Below are positions 25,396-34,086 of a DNA stretch of 64,000 nucleotides, in pieces. A program made the translations under genes and the position numbers. This DNA comes from Flavobacteriales bacterium UBA6770 (lineage in GTDB: Bacteria; Bacteroidota; Bacteroidia; Flavobacteriales_G; Salibacteraceae). The notes under the pieces are model-generated. The model did not search any database and had not been told where the DNA came from. It saw nothing but the letters and a program-made list of their open reading frames with translations. The stretch is taken from assembly GCA_905181875.1 (NCBI GenBank), contig CAJIZH010000006.1, forward strand, positions 124,001-188,000. The letters are read 5' to 3'. Position 1 is the first letter of the stretch. Every line of letters begins with the position of its first letter.

Positions 25396-26244
25396 TTACT
25401 TAATTGCACTCTTTTTACCTGGTTTCGCATAAAGTGCATCGTGCAGTTTATCAATAGACGATTGATATTCAAATGCATCTTCTACAAATTTATAATTGAC
25501 GGGGTCAAAGCATATTTTGTAGCAGTAAATGGCAAACTCAAGCCGCGTTACTTCGAATTGCATGAGCTGCATAACTTCCATTATTTGAATCGATGAAAAA
25601 CAATTTATATCTGCTAATTTTTTAGCTTTATCTAATAATAGATCCTCGTAATCCTCTGATCTTAATTGTTTTATTACCAACTCAAAACCTAATGGAAGTA
25701 ATGGATTAGCACATTGAAATAAGGAGTCTTTAAACACTGTAACAGCAGATTCAATTTGCATTGACAAGCTATCAACTCCATTTGGTGCAGTAATTTTTGG
25801 GTCAGGAATATTAACTTCCAATAGTGAATCTACTTTTTCATCAGCTTTTTCTAATTCTTTAATTTCTGAGATGTCTTGGACTACAATAATTTCAATTTTT
25901 TCTTTTAAAACTGAATCGACCCGAGTTAATTCATACCAGCTTCTGCCTGTATTTTCATACAGCAATATTTCGTAACTCAACATATAAGAAGGAGCAAGGT
26001 TAATTTTTTTCTGTATGGTGCTTGTTTGTCCATTCTCAAACAATACCCGCAAATGATGGGGTCCAGGGGGAAGGTTTTTTACTTTTACTTTCCATTTAGG
26101 CGCTTCATTTTCTTTAAGGCCGTCTACAAATAAGGTGAACGATTTTTTTTCGCCACTGTAAATTTGAATTTCACCATTTTGAGAAAATGCAGAAAATGGC
26201 AGTATTCCAAGTGTAAGTATCGCTATGTAAAAACCAAGCTTCAT
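25396..26244 (-). CDS. Exported protein with DUF4476 domain
   Basis: 282 residues with a signal peptide (MKLGFYIAILTLGILPFSAFSQ). The N-terminal part (about 25-110) looks like a small beta-sandwich; a linker rich in Glu/Lys and Ser follows; the C-terminal 90 residues (LADINCFSSIQIMEVMQLMQFEVTRLEFAIYCYKI) match the DUF4476 pattern found in many Bacteroidota exported proteins. Function unknown. It starts inside the end of the upstream gene (4-nt ATGA overlap), so both are co-translated, and it ends 96 nt before serC. Confidence 0.8.
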   Translation of the reverse strand: MKLGFYIAILTLGILPFSAFSQNGEIQIYSGEKKSFTLFVDGLKENEAPKWKVKVKNLPPGPHHLRVLFENGQTSTIQKKINLAPSYMLSYEILLYENTGRSWYELTRVDSVLKEKIEIIVVQDISEIKELEKADEKVDSLLEVNIPDPKITAPNGVDSLSMQIESAVTVFKDSLFQCANPLLPLGFELVIKQLRSEDYEDLLLDKAKKLADINCFSSIQIMEVMQLMQFEVTRLEFAIYCYKICFDPVNYKFVEDAFEYQSSIDKLHDALYAKPGKKSAIK

Positions 26245-27110
26245 TCTAAACGAATATTTGTTTCAGGAGTGGTGTAGTTTTCCATGGTTTGGTTACCGCG
26301 CACATCTATGTTTTGAATGAAGTACCAATAATCATCTCTAAATTCAAATCCATCGAAACTAAGATCTGGGACATAAAATTCAAATACACCCTCTAGACCT
26401 GAGTTAAGTGGTATTAAATGATCGAATACAATACGTTCTTGTTTGTCATGGTATTTAAGGGAGGCGTTTACTTCGCTTGAGTATTCCACGAAAAACCTGG
26501 TAATGCCTCTGAAAGGAGGTCCGAATATCTTTTTTCCCATTTGCCAATCTCCAATACGCTCATTAAAATACAACACATCAATTACTTTTTTGAGACTGCT
26601 CCCAGTATTTCCATCCCAACCTAATAGCACGTAATACCTTTCCTTTTTTTTGTTTTTTACGGGAACTATTTGATAGTAAAGTGCTCCAAACCAGTTGTTT
26701 GTTTTTGTAATTTTAAATTCAGGAGATAAAAGAAGTCTGGATTGATCGGTGAGTTCAACAACTTCTCCTTTCTTAAATTTTATGAAAGCAAAATATTCGT
26801 ACTCATCAAATTCTTTAAGAATGTTCCAAGTATATATTTCGAATTTTTTGTCTGGTGAGATTATATGCCCAAAACTGGGTATACTGTCGAATTCAAATTC
26901 TAAATCCTGTTCAATTGCTGCTTTTACTTCAGTTCTAAATTCTTGATTGTATGCACTGATTTGTTTGTCATTATCAGCGTTTAAACTACTGGTTCTGAGG
27001 GTTTTTAGCCGAAGGGTAAGGTCAATAGCCGCTGGCCTGTTGCTAGTCTGCGAAACGGCACCGACTGCGGCTATTATAATAAACAAGTATGTAGAAATAA
27101 TTTTCTTCAT
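26241..27110 (-). CDS. Exported protein of unknown function, conserved in Bacteroidota
   Basis: 289 residues with a signal peptide (MKKIISTYLFIIIAAVGAVSQ). The rest is a beta-rich region with the characteristic YYVLLGWDGNTGSSLKKVIDV segment near 180 and FFVEYSSEVNASLKYHD near 220. No named domain is recognised. It probably resides in the periplasm. The 4-nt overlap with the DUF4476 gene suggests a two-gene unit. A hairpin terminator separates it from the ferredoxin gene upstream. Confidence 0.7.
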   Translation of the reverse strand: MKKIISTYLFIIIAAVGAVSQTSNRPAAIDLTLRLKTLRTSSLNADNDKQISAYNQEFRTEVKAAIEQDLEFEFDSIPSFGHIISPDKKFEIYTWNILKEFDEYEYFAFIKFKKGEVVELTDQSRLLLSPEFKITKTNNWFGALYYQIVPVKNKKKERYYVLLGWDGNTGSSLKKVIDVLYFNERIGDWQMGKKIFGPPFRGITRFFVEYSSEVNASLKYHDKQERIVFDHLIPLNSGLEGVFEFYVPDLSFDGFEFRDDYWYFIQNIDVRGNQTMENYTTPETNIRLE

Positions 27111-27134
27111 GCAATTTAACTAACCAGCAAAAGT

Positions 27135-27162
27135 AAAGCCAGATGATCTAGCATCTGGCTTT
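27135..27162 (-). terminator. Probable intrinsic terminator of the ferredoxin gene
   Basis: AAAGCCAGATG - ATCTAG - CATCTGGCTTT gives an 11-bp perfect stem just after the ferredoxin stop codon and before the start of the next minus-strand gene. The T-run on the minus strand is interrupted, so efficiency is uncertain. Confidence 0.7.
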
Positions 27163-27208
27163 ATCGCTGTCAGTTGTTAACTTCTTATGTTTAATTGAAA
27201 GTAGGTGA

Positions 27209-27556
27209 TTAAACGTGCATAAAATCTTTTTTCTCCAACAGAAATGGCTCGGTCTCTTCATTTTCTAAATCGTCGACACAGCAATCTACTGGACATACCG
27301 CTGCACATTGTGGCTCATCATGAAATCCTTTGCACTCAGTACATTTGTCGGTAACGATATAGAAAAAGTCCATTGAAACTGCTTCTTGTTCATTATCAGC
27401 TTCATATGTATTATTCATTGGAGTAGTAACAGAGCCCGAAAGAGAGGTGCCGTCCGACATCCGCCATTCTACACCACCTTCATATATTGCATTATTTGGA
27501 CACTCGGGCTCGCACGCTCCACAATTAATACATTCATCTGTTATTATAATTGCCAT
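27209..27556 (-). CDS. 2[4Fe-4S] ferredoxin
   Basis: A 115-residue electron carrier. Cluster-binding cysteines are [14 protein letters not shown] (motif CxxCxxCxxxCP) and [22 protein letters not shown], the second with the longer insert seen in this clade. The central region carries an insertion ([13 protein letters not shown]) typical of the Bacteroidota form. The ORF track starts at 27616; the ATG at 27554-27556 ([13 protein letters not shown]) is the correct start, since the upstream extension runs over a -7 promoter element. It is divergent from the LuxC-like gene and upstream of the serC run. Confidence 0.94.
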   Translation of the reverse strand: MAIIITDECINCGACEPECPNNAIYEGGVEWRMSDGTSLSGSVTTPMNNTYEADNEQEAVSMDFFYIVTDKCTECKGFHDEPQCAAVCPVDCCVDDLENEETEPFLLEKKDFMHV

Positions 27557-27596
27557 AATCTGTGTTTTTATAGATTCTGATTCATCTAATATTGCT

Positions 27597-27605
27597 GCAA
27601 AGATA
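27597..27605 (-). promoter_or_regulatory. -7 promoter element of the ferredoxin gene
   Basis: TATCTTTGC on the minus strand matches TAnnTTTG and lies about 40 nt before the ATG at 27556. A TTTG at 24 nt further upstream could be a weak -33 element. Confidence 0.5.
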
Positions 27606-27642
27606 TTCAGCAACACTTACTTTAAATACCAAATAGTACTAA

Positions 27643-28641
27643 ATGAATATAGAACAACGGATACAGGTTTTTGTTGAGCTTGGAGAGAAATTAGCAGATA
27701 ATACCCAAGAATTTAAAGATCGACTTCAAATAGCGAAGCATAAAAATGGGTGGTTTAGCTCGGATCACTCTCAATTGGCTTTCACCAATTGGTCAAAAGC
27801 ACTTACTGGACATAGCTTAAAACATTGGACAGCGATGTATCCGAAATTGATTAATGCCACTGCGCCCAAAAAAGTAGGTCTGATAATGGCTGGAAATATT
27901 CCGCTGGTTGGTTTGCATGACTTGGTTAGTGTATTAATATCAGGCCATATTGCGCTGGTTAAGTTATCATCAGAGGACACAGTGCTCATGACATTTGTTA
28001 TCGATAAAATAAAAAGTATTTCTTCTGAAATGGGTTCGAGGGTGAAAATAGTGGAGCGCCTGAATACTGTTGAAGCAGTAATTGCAACAGGTAGCAATAA
28101 TTCTTCGCGTTATTTTGAGGCTTATTTTGGTAAATATCCAAACATCATTAGAAAGAATAGAACTTCAGTCGCTATTTTGGACGGAAACGAGAGTGTGCAA
28201 GAGTTAGGTCAATTAGGAAAGGATATATTCACATATTACGGTTTGGGTTGTAGAAATGTAACTAAGCTTTATGTGCCTCAGGATTATAATTTCAATTTAT
28301 TTTATGAATCTATAATCGAATATGCTACTGTGTTAGATAATATCAAATACGTACACAATTACGACTACCACAAAACACTGTTTTTATTGAATAGTGAGCA
28401 ATTGTTAGACAATGAATTTTTACTAGTCAAAGAAGATACCAACTTAAAGTCTCCGATTGGCGTTTTACATTATGAGTATTTGTCCGTTAGTAAGAAAGTC
28501 CTGGTTGAAAAATTAAATTTAAGTGAAGAAGTGCAGTGTGTCATTGAAAATCACGCAATTAAGTTTGGTGAAGCGCAAATTCCACAATTGTGGGATTACG
28601 CTGATAATGTGGATACACTAAAGTTTCTTTTGAATTTGTAA
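27643..28641 (+). CDS. LuxC-type acyl-CoA reductase
   Basis: A 332-residue member of the LuxC acyl-CoA reductase/aldehyde dehydrogenase-like family, which reduces fatty acyl-CoA or acyl-protein to aldehyde with NADPH. The catalytic cysteine lies in YYGLGCRNVTKLYVP (about 196-210), and LIMAGNIPLVGLHDLVSVL (about 82-100) is the conserved N-terminal core. In many Bacteroidota this gene lies beside the ferredoxin and serC genes, as here; its role outside bioluminescence is unclear. The 3' end is duplicated just after the stop codon (see repeat entry). Confidence 0.88.
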   Translation: MNIEQRIQVFVELGEKLADNTQEFKDRLQIAKHKNGWFSSDHSQLAFTNWSKALTGHSLKHWTAMYPKLINATAPKKVGLIMAGNIPLVGLHDLVSVLISGHIALVKLSSEDTVLMTFVIDKIKSISSEMGSRVKIVERLNTVEAVIATGSNNSSRYFEAYFGKYPNIIRKNRTSVAILDGNESVQELGQLGKDIFTYYGLGCRNVTKLYVPQDYNFNLFYESIIEYATVLDNIKYVHNYDYHKTLFLLNSEQLLDNEFLLVKEDTNLKSPIGVLHYEYLSVSKKVLVEKLNLSEEVQCVIENHAIKFGEAQIPQLWDYADNVDTLKFLLNL

Positions 28642-28671
28642 TTTGCTAAAGTTTCTTTTGAATTTGTAATT
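28618..28671. repeat. 28-bp tandem duplication across the LuxC stop codon
   Basis: CTAAAGTTTCTTTTGAATTT.. occurs at 28618 and again at 28646, period 28, identical over about 26 bases. The first copy holds the last codons and TAA of the reductase gene; the second lies after it. Confidence 0.85.
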
Positions 28672-28727
28672 AATATTTGATTATTCTAAATAATGCCTTT
28701 ATTTTGGCGCTGCAGAAAGATAAGCTT

Positions 28728-31043
28728 ATGAAATTATTTCTAGAAAGTATTATTACCGCTCTTGTCGTACTGTTGTTGTCATGCTTTACTGTGGAGGTTA
28801 ATGCCCAACAAGTTTTGTTGACAGACGATTTCAGCGTAGGACAGGGCAATTGGACACTCAATACTTCTGACCAAGTTAATGGTGGTTTTGCAGCAGGTGG
28901 TGGAGCAGAAAACTTGTGGGTTGTAAACAACATTTATGCAGGAAGTCAGACTGCCTTCGTTCAGCCAACGCAAAATCAGCCTGCCGGGATTCCTGGAGCA
29001 CCAAATTCGGGATACCTGCACATAGTATCACGAAATTTTTCTGCAGCAGCAGTATTAAACTGTAATTATCAGTATCAACAAAAAGTTGGAAATGAGATGT
29101 ATATGGCCAGAATGGCCAGTCCGATAAATACCACTGGTCTTAAAGATATAGAATTAAAATTTTGGTGGTTAAACTACTCTGAAGGTCCAATTTCTACTGG
29201 TAGTGCAGCTTCTGGACAAGTAGTTTACAGTACAGATGGCGGTACAACGTGGGTTCCTACAGGATTTGAAATGGCCAATGATTCAACGTGGGGTGACACG
29301 ACTTTATCACTTATATCGTTCAACAATCAAGCTACACTGAGCTTTGGTTTTCTTTTTGTAAATCCTGATACTGGAGTGGTTCCAGTCAACCGATCTGCTT
29401 TTGCAATTGATGATGTTTCCATAACAGGAGTGCCTTCTGGAACTCCAAACTCTGATTTTACTGCAAATCCAACATTGGTTTGTAAAGGTGACTGTGTTCA
29501 GTTTACCGATATTTCTACAGGAAATCCTACACAATGGAAGTGGACTTTTGGAACAGGTGGTTTAGCAGATACTTCAAATCTTCAAAATCCTAGTTTTTGT
29601 TTTCCTTCAGTAGGAACATTTTCAATTGCACTTAGGGGATCTAATTCGGCAGGTTCGGGGCTAACCACAACCAAAACTAATTACATTCAAGTGGTCGATT
29701 GTAATTCACCCCCAGATGCAAACTTTAGCATGAATGGTTCAAAATCGGGTAACATTACAATTTGTGCTGGAGATTCAATTGCGTTTAGAGATTCGAGTAC
29801 AGGTGTCATAAACACAAGATATTGGTCTTTTCCTGGTGCTCAAGATGATTCTGGAAGATGTAGGTTGAAAAATGACACTAATAAAACTGTTGGTGTGTTT
29901 TATCCATGTGCAGGTGATGGAGGTAGAGACACTTCTTACACAGCTACGTTTAATGTTTCAGGTACTGGTGGTGCTGATTTCATTACCAAAACAATTATTG
30001 TGAAAGGTTGTGTTCCTGCAAAAGCTAAAATCAAAGGGGAAAGTCAACGAAAAATTTGCGCTGAGCAATGTATTACACTCCGTTTTGACAGATCTGTAGA
30101 AGATGAGTTTTTTACTACAACGGATTCTATTGTTTGGATAATGGAAGGAATTAGAACTGATCTTTGGGATTCAAAATATTATTATTCAAATTACGGAATT
30201 AAAGCAGGAGATCCAAAATTAACTGATCCAAGCTTTGTCGACACACTATTTACAGGAGATACAGTGCGAGTTTGTTATGAAGACAGCATAGAAAATTGGA
30301 GTATTGGGATGTTAGCGTATAATGTATATGGTAAGGATTCAGTGGTATATGATGATATTATTTCAGTGATGCGTTATCCGATTGTAAATACAATTTATGA
30401 AGATTCAGCAATTGTTAGAGGACATCGAGGTTTTTTGAGCACCAAATTGGAGGGTAAAGGAGAGCGCAATTACTGCCGAAATTTAAGAGATGTTGAAAAA
30501 TTAAGAGGAGATACCAGCAGTTGTTTTAATTACTATTGGTCCTATTTAGATGAAAATGGGAAATATGTAAGAGAGGACATTGAACAATGGAACGAACGTT
30601 CAACTTTTTCTGAGCCCACCAAAGATACTTATTATTATGTAATCAAAGAGAATTATAACGGCTGTAGAGTAGTAGATTCGCTTCAAATTATTTTGAGAAA
30701 AGATGCAGCAGGTGTTCAATATTCAGTTGGTGTCCCTAGCATTTTCTCACCAGGAAGCGGAAGGTATACGAACAAGAATTTTTATGTTTTCGGAAATGGA
30801 ATCACCAAGATTAATGTGCAAATATTTAATCGTTTTGGCCAGGTGGTGTTCAGTTCGGAAAGTGTTGAGGATATTGTGATTGAAGATCCAAGTAATCAAG
30901 GTGCCAAAACGGGATGGAGAGGAACTTTTCAGAATGAATCGGGAAGGGACTTAACTCCTGGAGTTTATACCTACTTTATTCAAGTTACCCATGAAAATGG
31001 TGATTTTAAAGAATTACAAGGAAATGTTACTTTGGTGCGCTAA
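28728..31043 (+). CDS. Cell-surface protein with PKD domain and type B T9SS domain
   Basis: About 771 residues. After the signal peptide (start ATG at 28728; the track start at 28677 adds a non-signal extension) comes a jelly-roll-like region (about 25-240, YSTDGGTTWVPTGF), then PKD-like repeats (DFTANPTLVCKGDCVQFTD near 250; WSFPGAQDDSG near 370), and a C-terminal gliding-motility-associated domain starting near VGVPSIFSPGSGRYTNKNFYVFG (about 675) with FNRFGQVVFSS and ending LQGNVTLVR. That domain is the type B signal for T9SS secretion. The PorP/SprF gene follows at once, which is the expected partner. Confidence 0.9.
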   Translation: MKLFLESIITALVVLLLSCFTVEVNAQQVLLTDDFSVGQGNWTLNTSDQVNGGFAAGGGAENLWVVNNIYAGSQTAFVQPTQNQPAGIPGAPNSGYLHIVSRNFSAAAVLNCNYQYQQKVGNEMYMARMASPINTTGLKDIELKFWWLNYSEGPISTGSAASGQVVYSTDGGTTWVPTGFEMANDSTWGDTTLSLISFNNQATLSFGFLFVNPDTGVVPVNRSAFAIDDVSITGVPSGTPNSDFTANPTLVCKGDCVQFTDISTGNPTQWKWTFGTGGLADTSNLQNPSFCFPSVGTFSIALRGSNSAGSGLTTTKTNYIQVVDCNSPPDANFSMNGSKSGNITICAGDSIAFRDSSTGVINTRYWSFPGAQDDSGRCRLKNDTNKTVGVFYPCAGDGGRDTSYTATFNVSGTGGADFITKTIIVKGCVPAKAKIKGESQRKICAEQCITLRFDRSVEDEFFTTTDSIVWIMEGIRTDLWDSKYYYSNYGIKAGDPKLTDPSFVDTLFTGDTVRVCYEDSIENWSIGMLAYNVYGKDSVVYDDIISVMRYPIVNTIYEDSAIVRGHRGFLSTKLEGKGERNYCRNLRDVEKLRGDTSSCFNYYWSYLDENGKYVREDIEQWNERSTFSEPTKDTYYYVIKENYNGCRVVDSLQIILRKDAAGVQYSVGVPSIFSPGSGRYTNKNFYVFGNGITKINVQIFNRFGQVVFSSESVEDIVIEDPSNQGAKTGWRGTFQNESGRDLTPGVYTYFIQVTHENGDFKELQGNVTLVR

Positions 31044-32105
31044 ATGAAACAATTAATGAAGAGATTATTCCTATTGCTTTCGGTAATTAGTATTTGTCTT
31101 GCTGGAGAGGCTCAAGAAGATGTGCATTTTTCTCAATTTTTTAATGCTTCACCAATATTAAACCCAGCAACATCGGGTATCTTTCATGGTAACTTGCGTT
31201 TCAATTCTCACTACCGCCAACAATGGGGCTCCATTTCGAGTCAGCCATATACCACAATGGCAGCTTCACTAGATTTACCGGTTTTAACAGATGTTACAGG
31301 TCATGATATGTTCGCAATTGGCGTATACGGAATTAAAGATGACGCAGGAATATCTCAAACAAGCACAACTAACGTTGGTTTGAACGTAAATTTCGGTAAA
31401 GCTTTTGATCCTAGTGAAACTCATTTTTTTAGCCTAGGAATGAAAGTGAATTATGGTCAAAAAGCATTGAGTTACGACGGACAATGGGGAAGTCAATGGA
31501 ATTGGCAATTGGCTACACCTGATTTTGATGTTACTGTCCCAGGAGAATATGCTGGTGAAGCAAGTGCTACATATGTTGCTGTTGGTGCTGGTTTCAATTG
31601 GTTCTATACCAATCACGATAACATAAGAGCGAATTTAGGAAGTGCTATAAACAACATTAATGGTCCTAGTGTCAATTACTTGAATAGAGATTATAGTCTG
31701 GCTAGATCACTTTATTTTCACGGAGATATTGAAATACACTCACACGCAGACAATTTTGCTGTAATACCGCGAACAATAATATTCACACAGGGCAGACAGC
31801 GTTATTTTGTTCTTGGTACTGCTTTCGATTTTGTGTTCAAGGAAGCTGGATTACATACTGGAATTACCAAAGAAATGACAATGGAATTTGGAGCTTACTT
31901 TAGATGGAAAGATGCGTTCATATTCCAAACTCAATTTAATTGGGCTGGAATGGGCGTAGGACTTAGCTATGATGTTAATATTTCTAAGCTGAATGGTGCG
32001 AGTAGAAACCTAGGTGGTTTTGAAGCATTCTTAAGTTATAAACTGGGATACAAACGTGGATTGAAAGATGGACACTCAAACGACCGTTTCGATAGTATTC
32101 ACTAA
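31044..32105 (+). CDS. PorP/SprF-family T9SS membrane protein
   Basis: A 353-residue outer-membrane barrel of the PorP/SprF family that works with type B T9SS substrates. It has a signal peptide (LFLLLSVISICLAGEAQ), the family opening EDVHFSQFFNASPILNPATSG (about 25-45) and further strand segments NSHYRQQWGSI and GMKVNYGQKAL. The start ATG at 31044 follows directly on the stop of the PKD protein (TAAATG), which implies translational coupling and a functional pair. It faces the large lipoprotein gene. Confidence 0.92.
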   Translation: MKQLMKRLFLLLSVISICLAGEAQEDVHFSQFFNASPILNPATSGIFHGNLRFNSHYRQQWGSISSQPYTTMAASLDLPVLTDVTGHDMFAIGVYGIKDDAGISQTSTTNVGLNVNFGKAFDPSETHFFSLGMKVNYGQKALSYDGQWGSQWNWQLATPDFDVTVPGEYAGEASATYVAVGAGFNWFYTNHDNIRANLGSAINNINGPSVNYLNRDYSLARSLYFHGDIEIHSHADNFAVIPRTIIFTQGRQRYFVLGTAFDFVFKEAGLHTGITKEMTMEFGAYFRWKDAFIFQTQFNWAGMGVGLSYDVNISKLNGASRNLGGFEAFLSYKLGYKRGLKDGHSNDRFDSIH

Positions 32106-32120
32106 GAATTAGCGGTACTC

Positions 32121-33605
32121 TTAGTTAAATTCAAAAGCCCCAATGTCTGGCCTTGAATCTCTAACGCTTTCCTTAAGATCTGTTTTTTCCTGAAGTAGAT
32201 TAACTATTTCTATAGAGCCTTTATCAACCGCAACTGACTGCTGAAATAAACTAAAGTCTTTACCATTTTGGTTTTTATAAACCGGTAAAAAGCTATTGTC
32301 TCCAACAATTACGTTGCTTGGATTTATAATACATGCCTTGTAACGATTGGTATTAGAAGTAACTAATTCAGTTCTAATGATACAATGATCGAATAGTACG
32401 TTGTAGTTAGCAGCTGTTGAGCTGTCCAATTCTAACTCTTCTTCTTTTGAACCATAAACAATAGTATTTCCAAACCTTAAATCCAGATCAATAGCTTCCT
32501 CAGTAGAACTTCCGGTGCTGTATCTATTACTAATAAAAAGCATAGGATCTTCACGGTTAGTGCTCCAATAGTTGGCCAATGTGCTGTTTAAGAAACTCAT
32601 GGTGCCCCCTCCAGTTATAGCCACATTGTAGTTTCCCATATTGTAAACTTGAGAATTTTCCATTTCAAAATTTACATTGCGCAAGAAAACACCAATTCCT
32701 GCCATATTAGAAATCGTTGTTTTTTGAACCGTAACTTTTTCTGGAACAACATCTTGCAATTCATCAAAGGGGAGCGGTTCTACCTGTAAACCAACAAAAC
32801 CATTTTTGATGTGTGCATATTTTATAGTTGAAGCTGCACCTGTATTTATCCATATCCTGTCCCATTGACCTGCAACATCCTTAAATTCAGACTCTAACCT
32901 GTCTCCTTGGAAAACGACTTCATTACCAAGTTCTCCGTTTACATTCAAAGAAGCACCTCGATAAACCCATAAACCTGCACCTGCATGAAAGTGAATTTGG
33001 GTTCCTGCTTCAATGTTTAGTGTTAGTAAACTATCCACTAATAAATATCCATAGATCACGTGGGGTTTGTCGTTCTTCCAGTTAACCTCTAAGGAGGCAA
33101 GTTGGTCTGTTAAGTAAGAAGATACATTAGAAAAAGCAGGTAAGCCCTCAATGGACCTGTTAGGGCGATAATAATAAGCGTTTTGACCATAAGCAGTAAG
33201 TTTTACTTTCTGCTCAACACCATTTGTAATAAAAATAATGTTGTCTTCTACAAAAAATGGATTGAAAGTATTGTTAGCGTCAATAGTTACTTCTGTGAAT
33301 AAAAACAAAGAGTCTTTTGCAGGGATTACAATATCTCTTTGGTCTCCCGGAAATCCATCCAGATTGAATCTGTAAGATTTCCCAGCTAAGCCTTCCAAGC
33401 TGACAGAGGCAATAGAAATTTCCTTATCGTGGGGGTTATATATCTTAATGAATTCAGTTGCTGATCCAATACCCGTAAATACGGTATCAAATAGCACCGT
33501 TGTTTTTGAAAACTCCAAAGAACCTTCTTCTTCGAAACCTAAATTTCGTTTTTTACATGAAGTAAGCGCTGCAAAAGCCAAGATAAATAATAAGAGTTGT
33601 TTCAC
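32121..33605 (-). CDS. Large lipoprotein with beta-helix-like repeats
   Basis: About 494 residues. The ORF track begins at 33653; the GTG at 33603-33605 gives a clean lipoprotein signal VKQLLLFILAFAALTSCKKR, so I start there; a TATTTTTGC promoter element lies directly before it. The mature part opens with a choice-of-anchor-like domain (FSKTTVLFDTVFTGIGSATEFIKIYN), followed by a right-handed beta-helix-like stretch of short repeats (ISNMAGIGVFLRNVNFEMENSQVYNMG, NYNVAITGGGTMSF) and a tail ending RPDIGAFEFN, typical of pectate-lyase-like surface proteins. Function unknown. It is convergent with PorP/SprF. Confidence 0.78.
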   Translation of the reverse strand: MKQLLLFILAFAALTSCKKRNLGFEEEGSLEFSKTTVLFDTVFTGIGSATEFIKIYNPHDKEISIASVSLEGLAGKSYRFNLDGFPGDQRDIVIPAKDSLFLFTEVTIDANNTFNPFFVEDNIIFITNGVEQKVKLTAYGQNAYYYRPNRSIEGLPAFSNVSSYLTDQLASLEVNWKNDKPHVIYGYLLVDSLLTLNIEAGTQIHFHAGAGLWVYRGASLNVNGELGNEVVFQGDRLESEFKDVAGQWDRIWINTGAASTIKYAHIKNGFVGLQVEPLPFDELQDVVPEKVTVQKTTISNMAGIGVFLRNVNFEMENSQVYNMGNYNVAITGGGTMSFLNSTLANYWSTNREDPMLFISNRYSTGSSTEEAIDLDLRFGNTIVYGSKEEELELDSSTAANYNVLFDHCIIRTELVTSNTNRYKACIINPSNVIVGDNSFLPVYKNQNGKDFSLFQQSVAVDKGSIEIVNLLQEKTDLKESVRDSRPDIGAFEFN

Positions 33606-33608
33606 ACT

Positions 33609-33617
33609 GCAAAAATA
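33609..33617 (-). promoter_or_regulatory. -7 promoter element at the lipoprotein GTG start
   Basis: TATTTTTGC on the minus strand matches TAnnTTTG and lies only 3 nt before the GTG at 33605, so the mRNA may start at or near the start codon, or the start may be further inside. Confidence 0.4.
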
Positions 33618-33701
33618 TCCAATTAGGAATCTAATAGTTATCACCAAAAACACCTTTATGACTTTTTTATTGTTCTGTCTTTTTTTAGATTTAAAAATCC
33701 C

Positions 33702-33710
33702 TATTTTTGC
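33702..33710 (+). promoter_or_regulatory. -7 promoter element of rpmE2
   Basis: TATTTTTGC matches TAnnTTTG and lies about 33 nt before the rpmE2 ATG at 33743. It also shows that the track start at 33707, inside the element, is too early. Confidence 0.5.
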
Positions 33711-33742
33711 AGCCCGAATTAATAAGCGAAGAAACTAAAGAA

Positions 33743-33997
33743 ATGAAAAAAGATATTCACCCAGATAGTTACCGTCCAGTTGTTTTTAAAGATATGTCTA
33801 ATGATTTTATGTTCATTGGTAGATCTACTACTGTAACAAGCGATACTGTTGCTTGGGAAGATGGAACGGAGTATCCACTAATTAAATGTGAAATTACATC
33901 TAAGTCTCACCCCTTTTACACAGGCAAAATGCAGTTTGTTGATACTGCGGGTAGAGTTGATAAGTTCAAAACTCGTTACGCAAAATTCAAGAAGTAA
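33743..33997 (+). CDS. rpmE2: 50S ribosomal protein L31, type B
   Basis: An 84-residue L31 of the type B form (no CxxC zinc site). The start [19 protein letters not shown] is characteristic, as is [20 protein letters not shown] near the C-terminus. It is a structural protein of the large subunit that bridges to the small subunit. I use the ATG at 33743; the track's 12-residue extension from 33707 overlaps the promoter element. It is monocistronic with a strong terminator. Confidence 0.97.
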   Translation: MKKDIHPDSYRPVVFKDMSNDFMFIGRSTTVTSDTVAWEDGTEYPLIKCEITSKSHPFYTGKMQFVDTAGRVDKFKTRYAKFKK

Positions 33998-34024
33998 TTC
34001 TGCTAAGGAAGTTTTATAAATATT

Positions 34025-34058
34025 TAAAGCCTCTCGATTCTTCGAGAGGCTTTTTTTT
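34025..34058 (+). terminator. Intrinsic terminator of rpmE2
   Basis: AAAGCCTCTCGA - TTCT - TCGAGAGGCTTTTTTTT: a 12-bp perfect stem followed by eight T. Confidence 0.93.
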
Positions 34059-34086
34059 GCCCTAATTTCGAAAAAAAGAATTGAAT

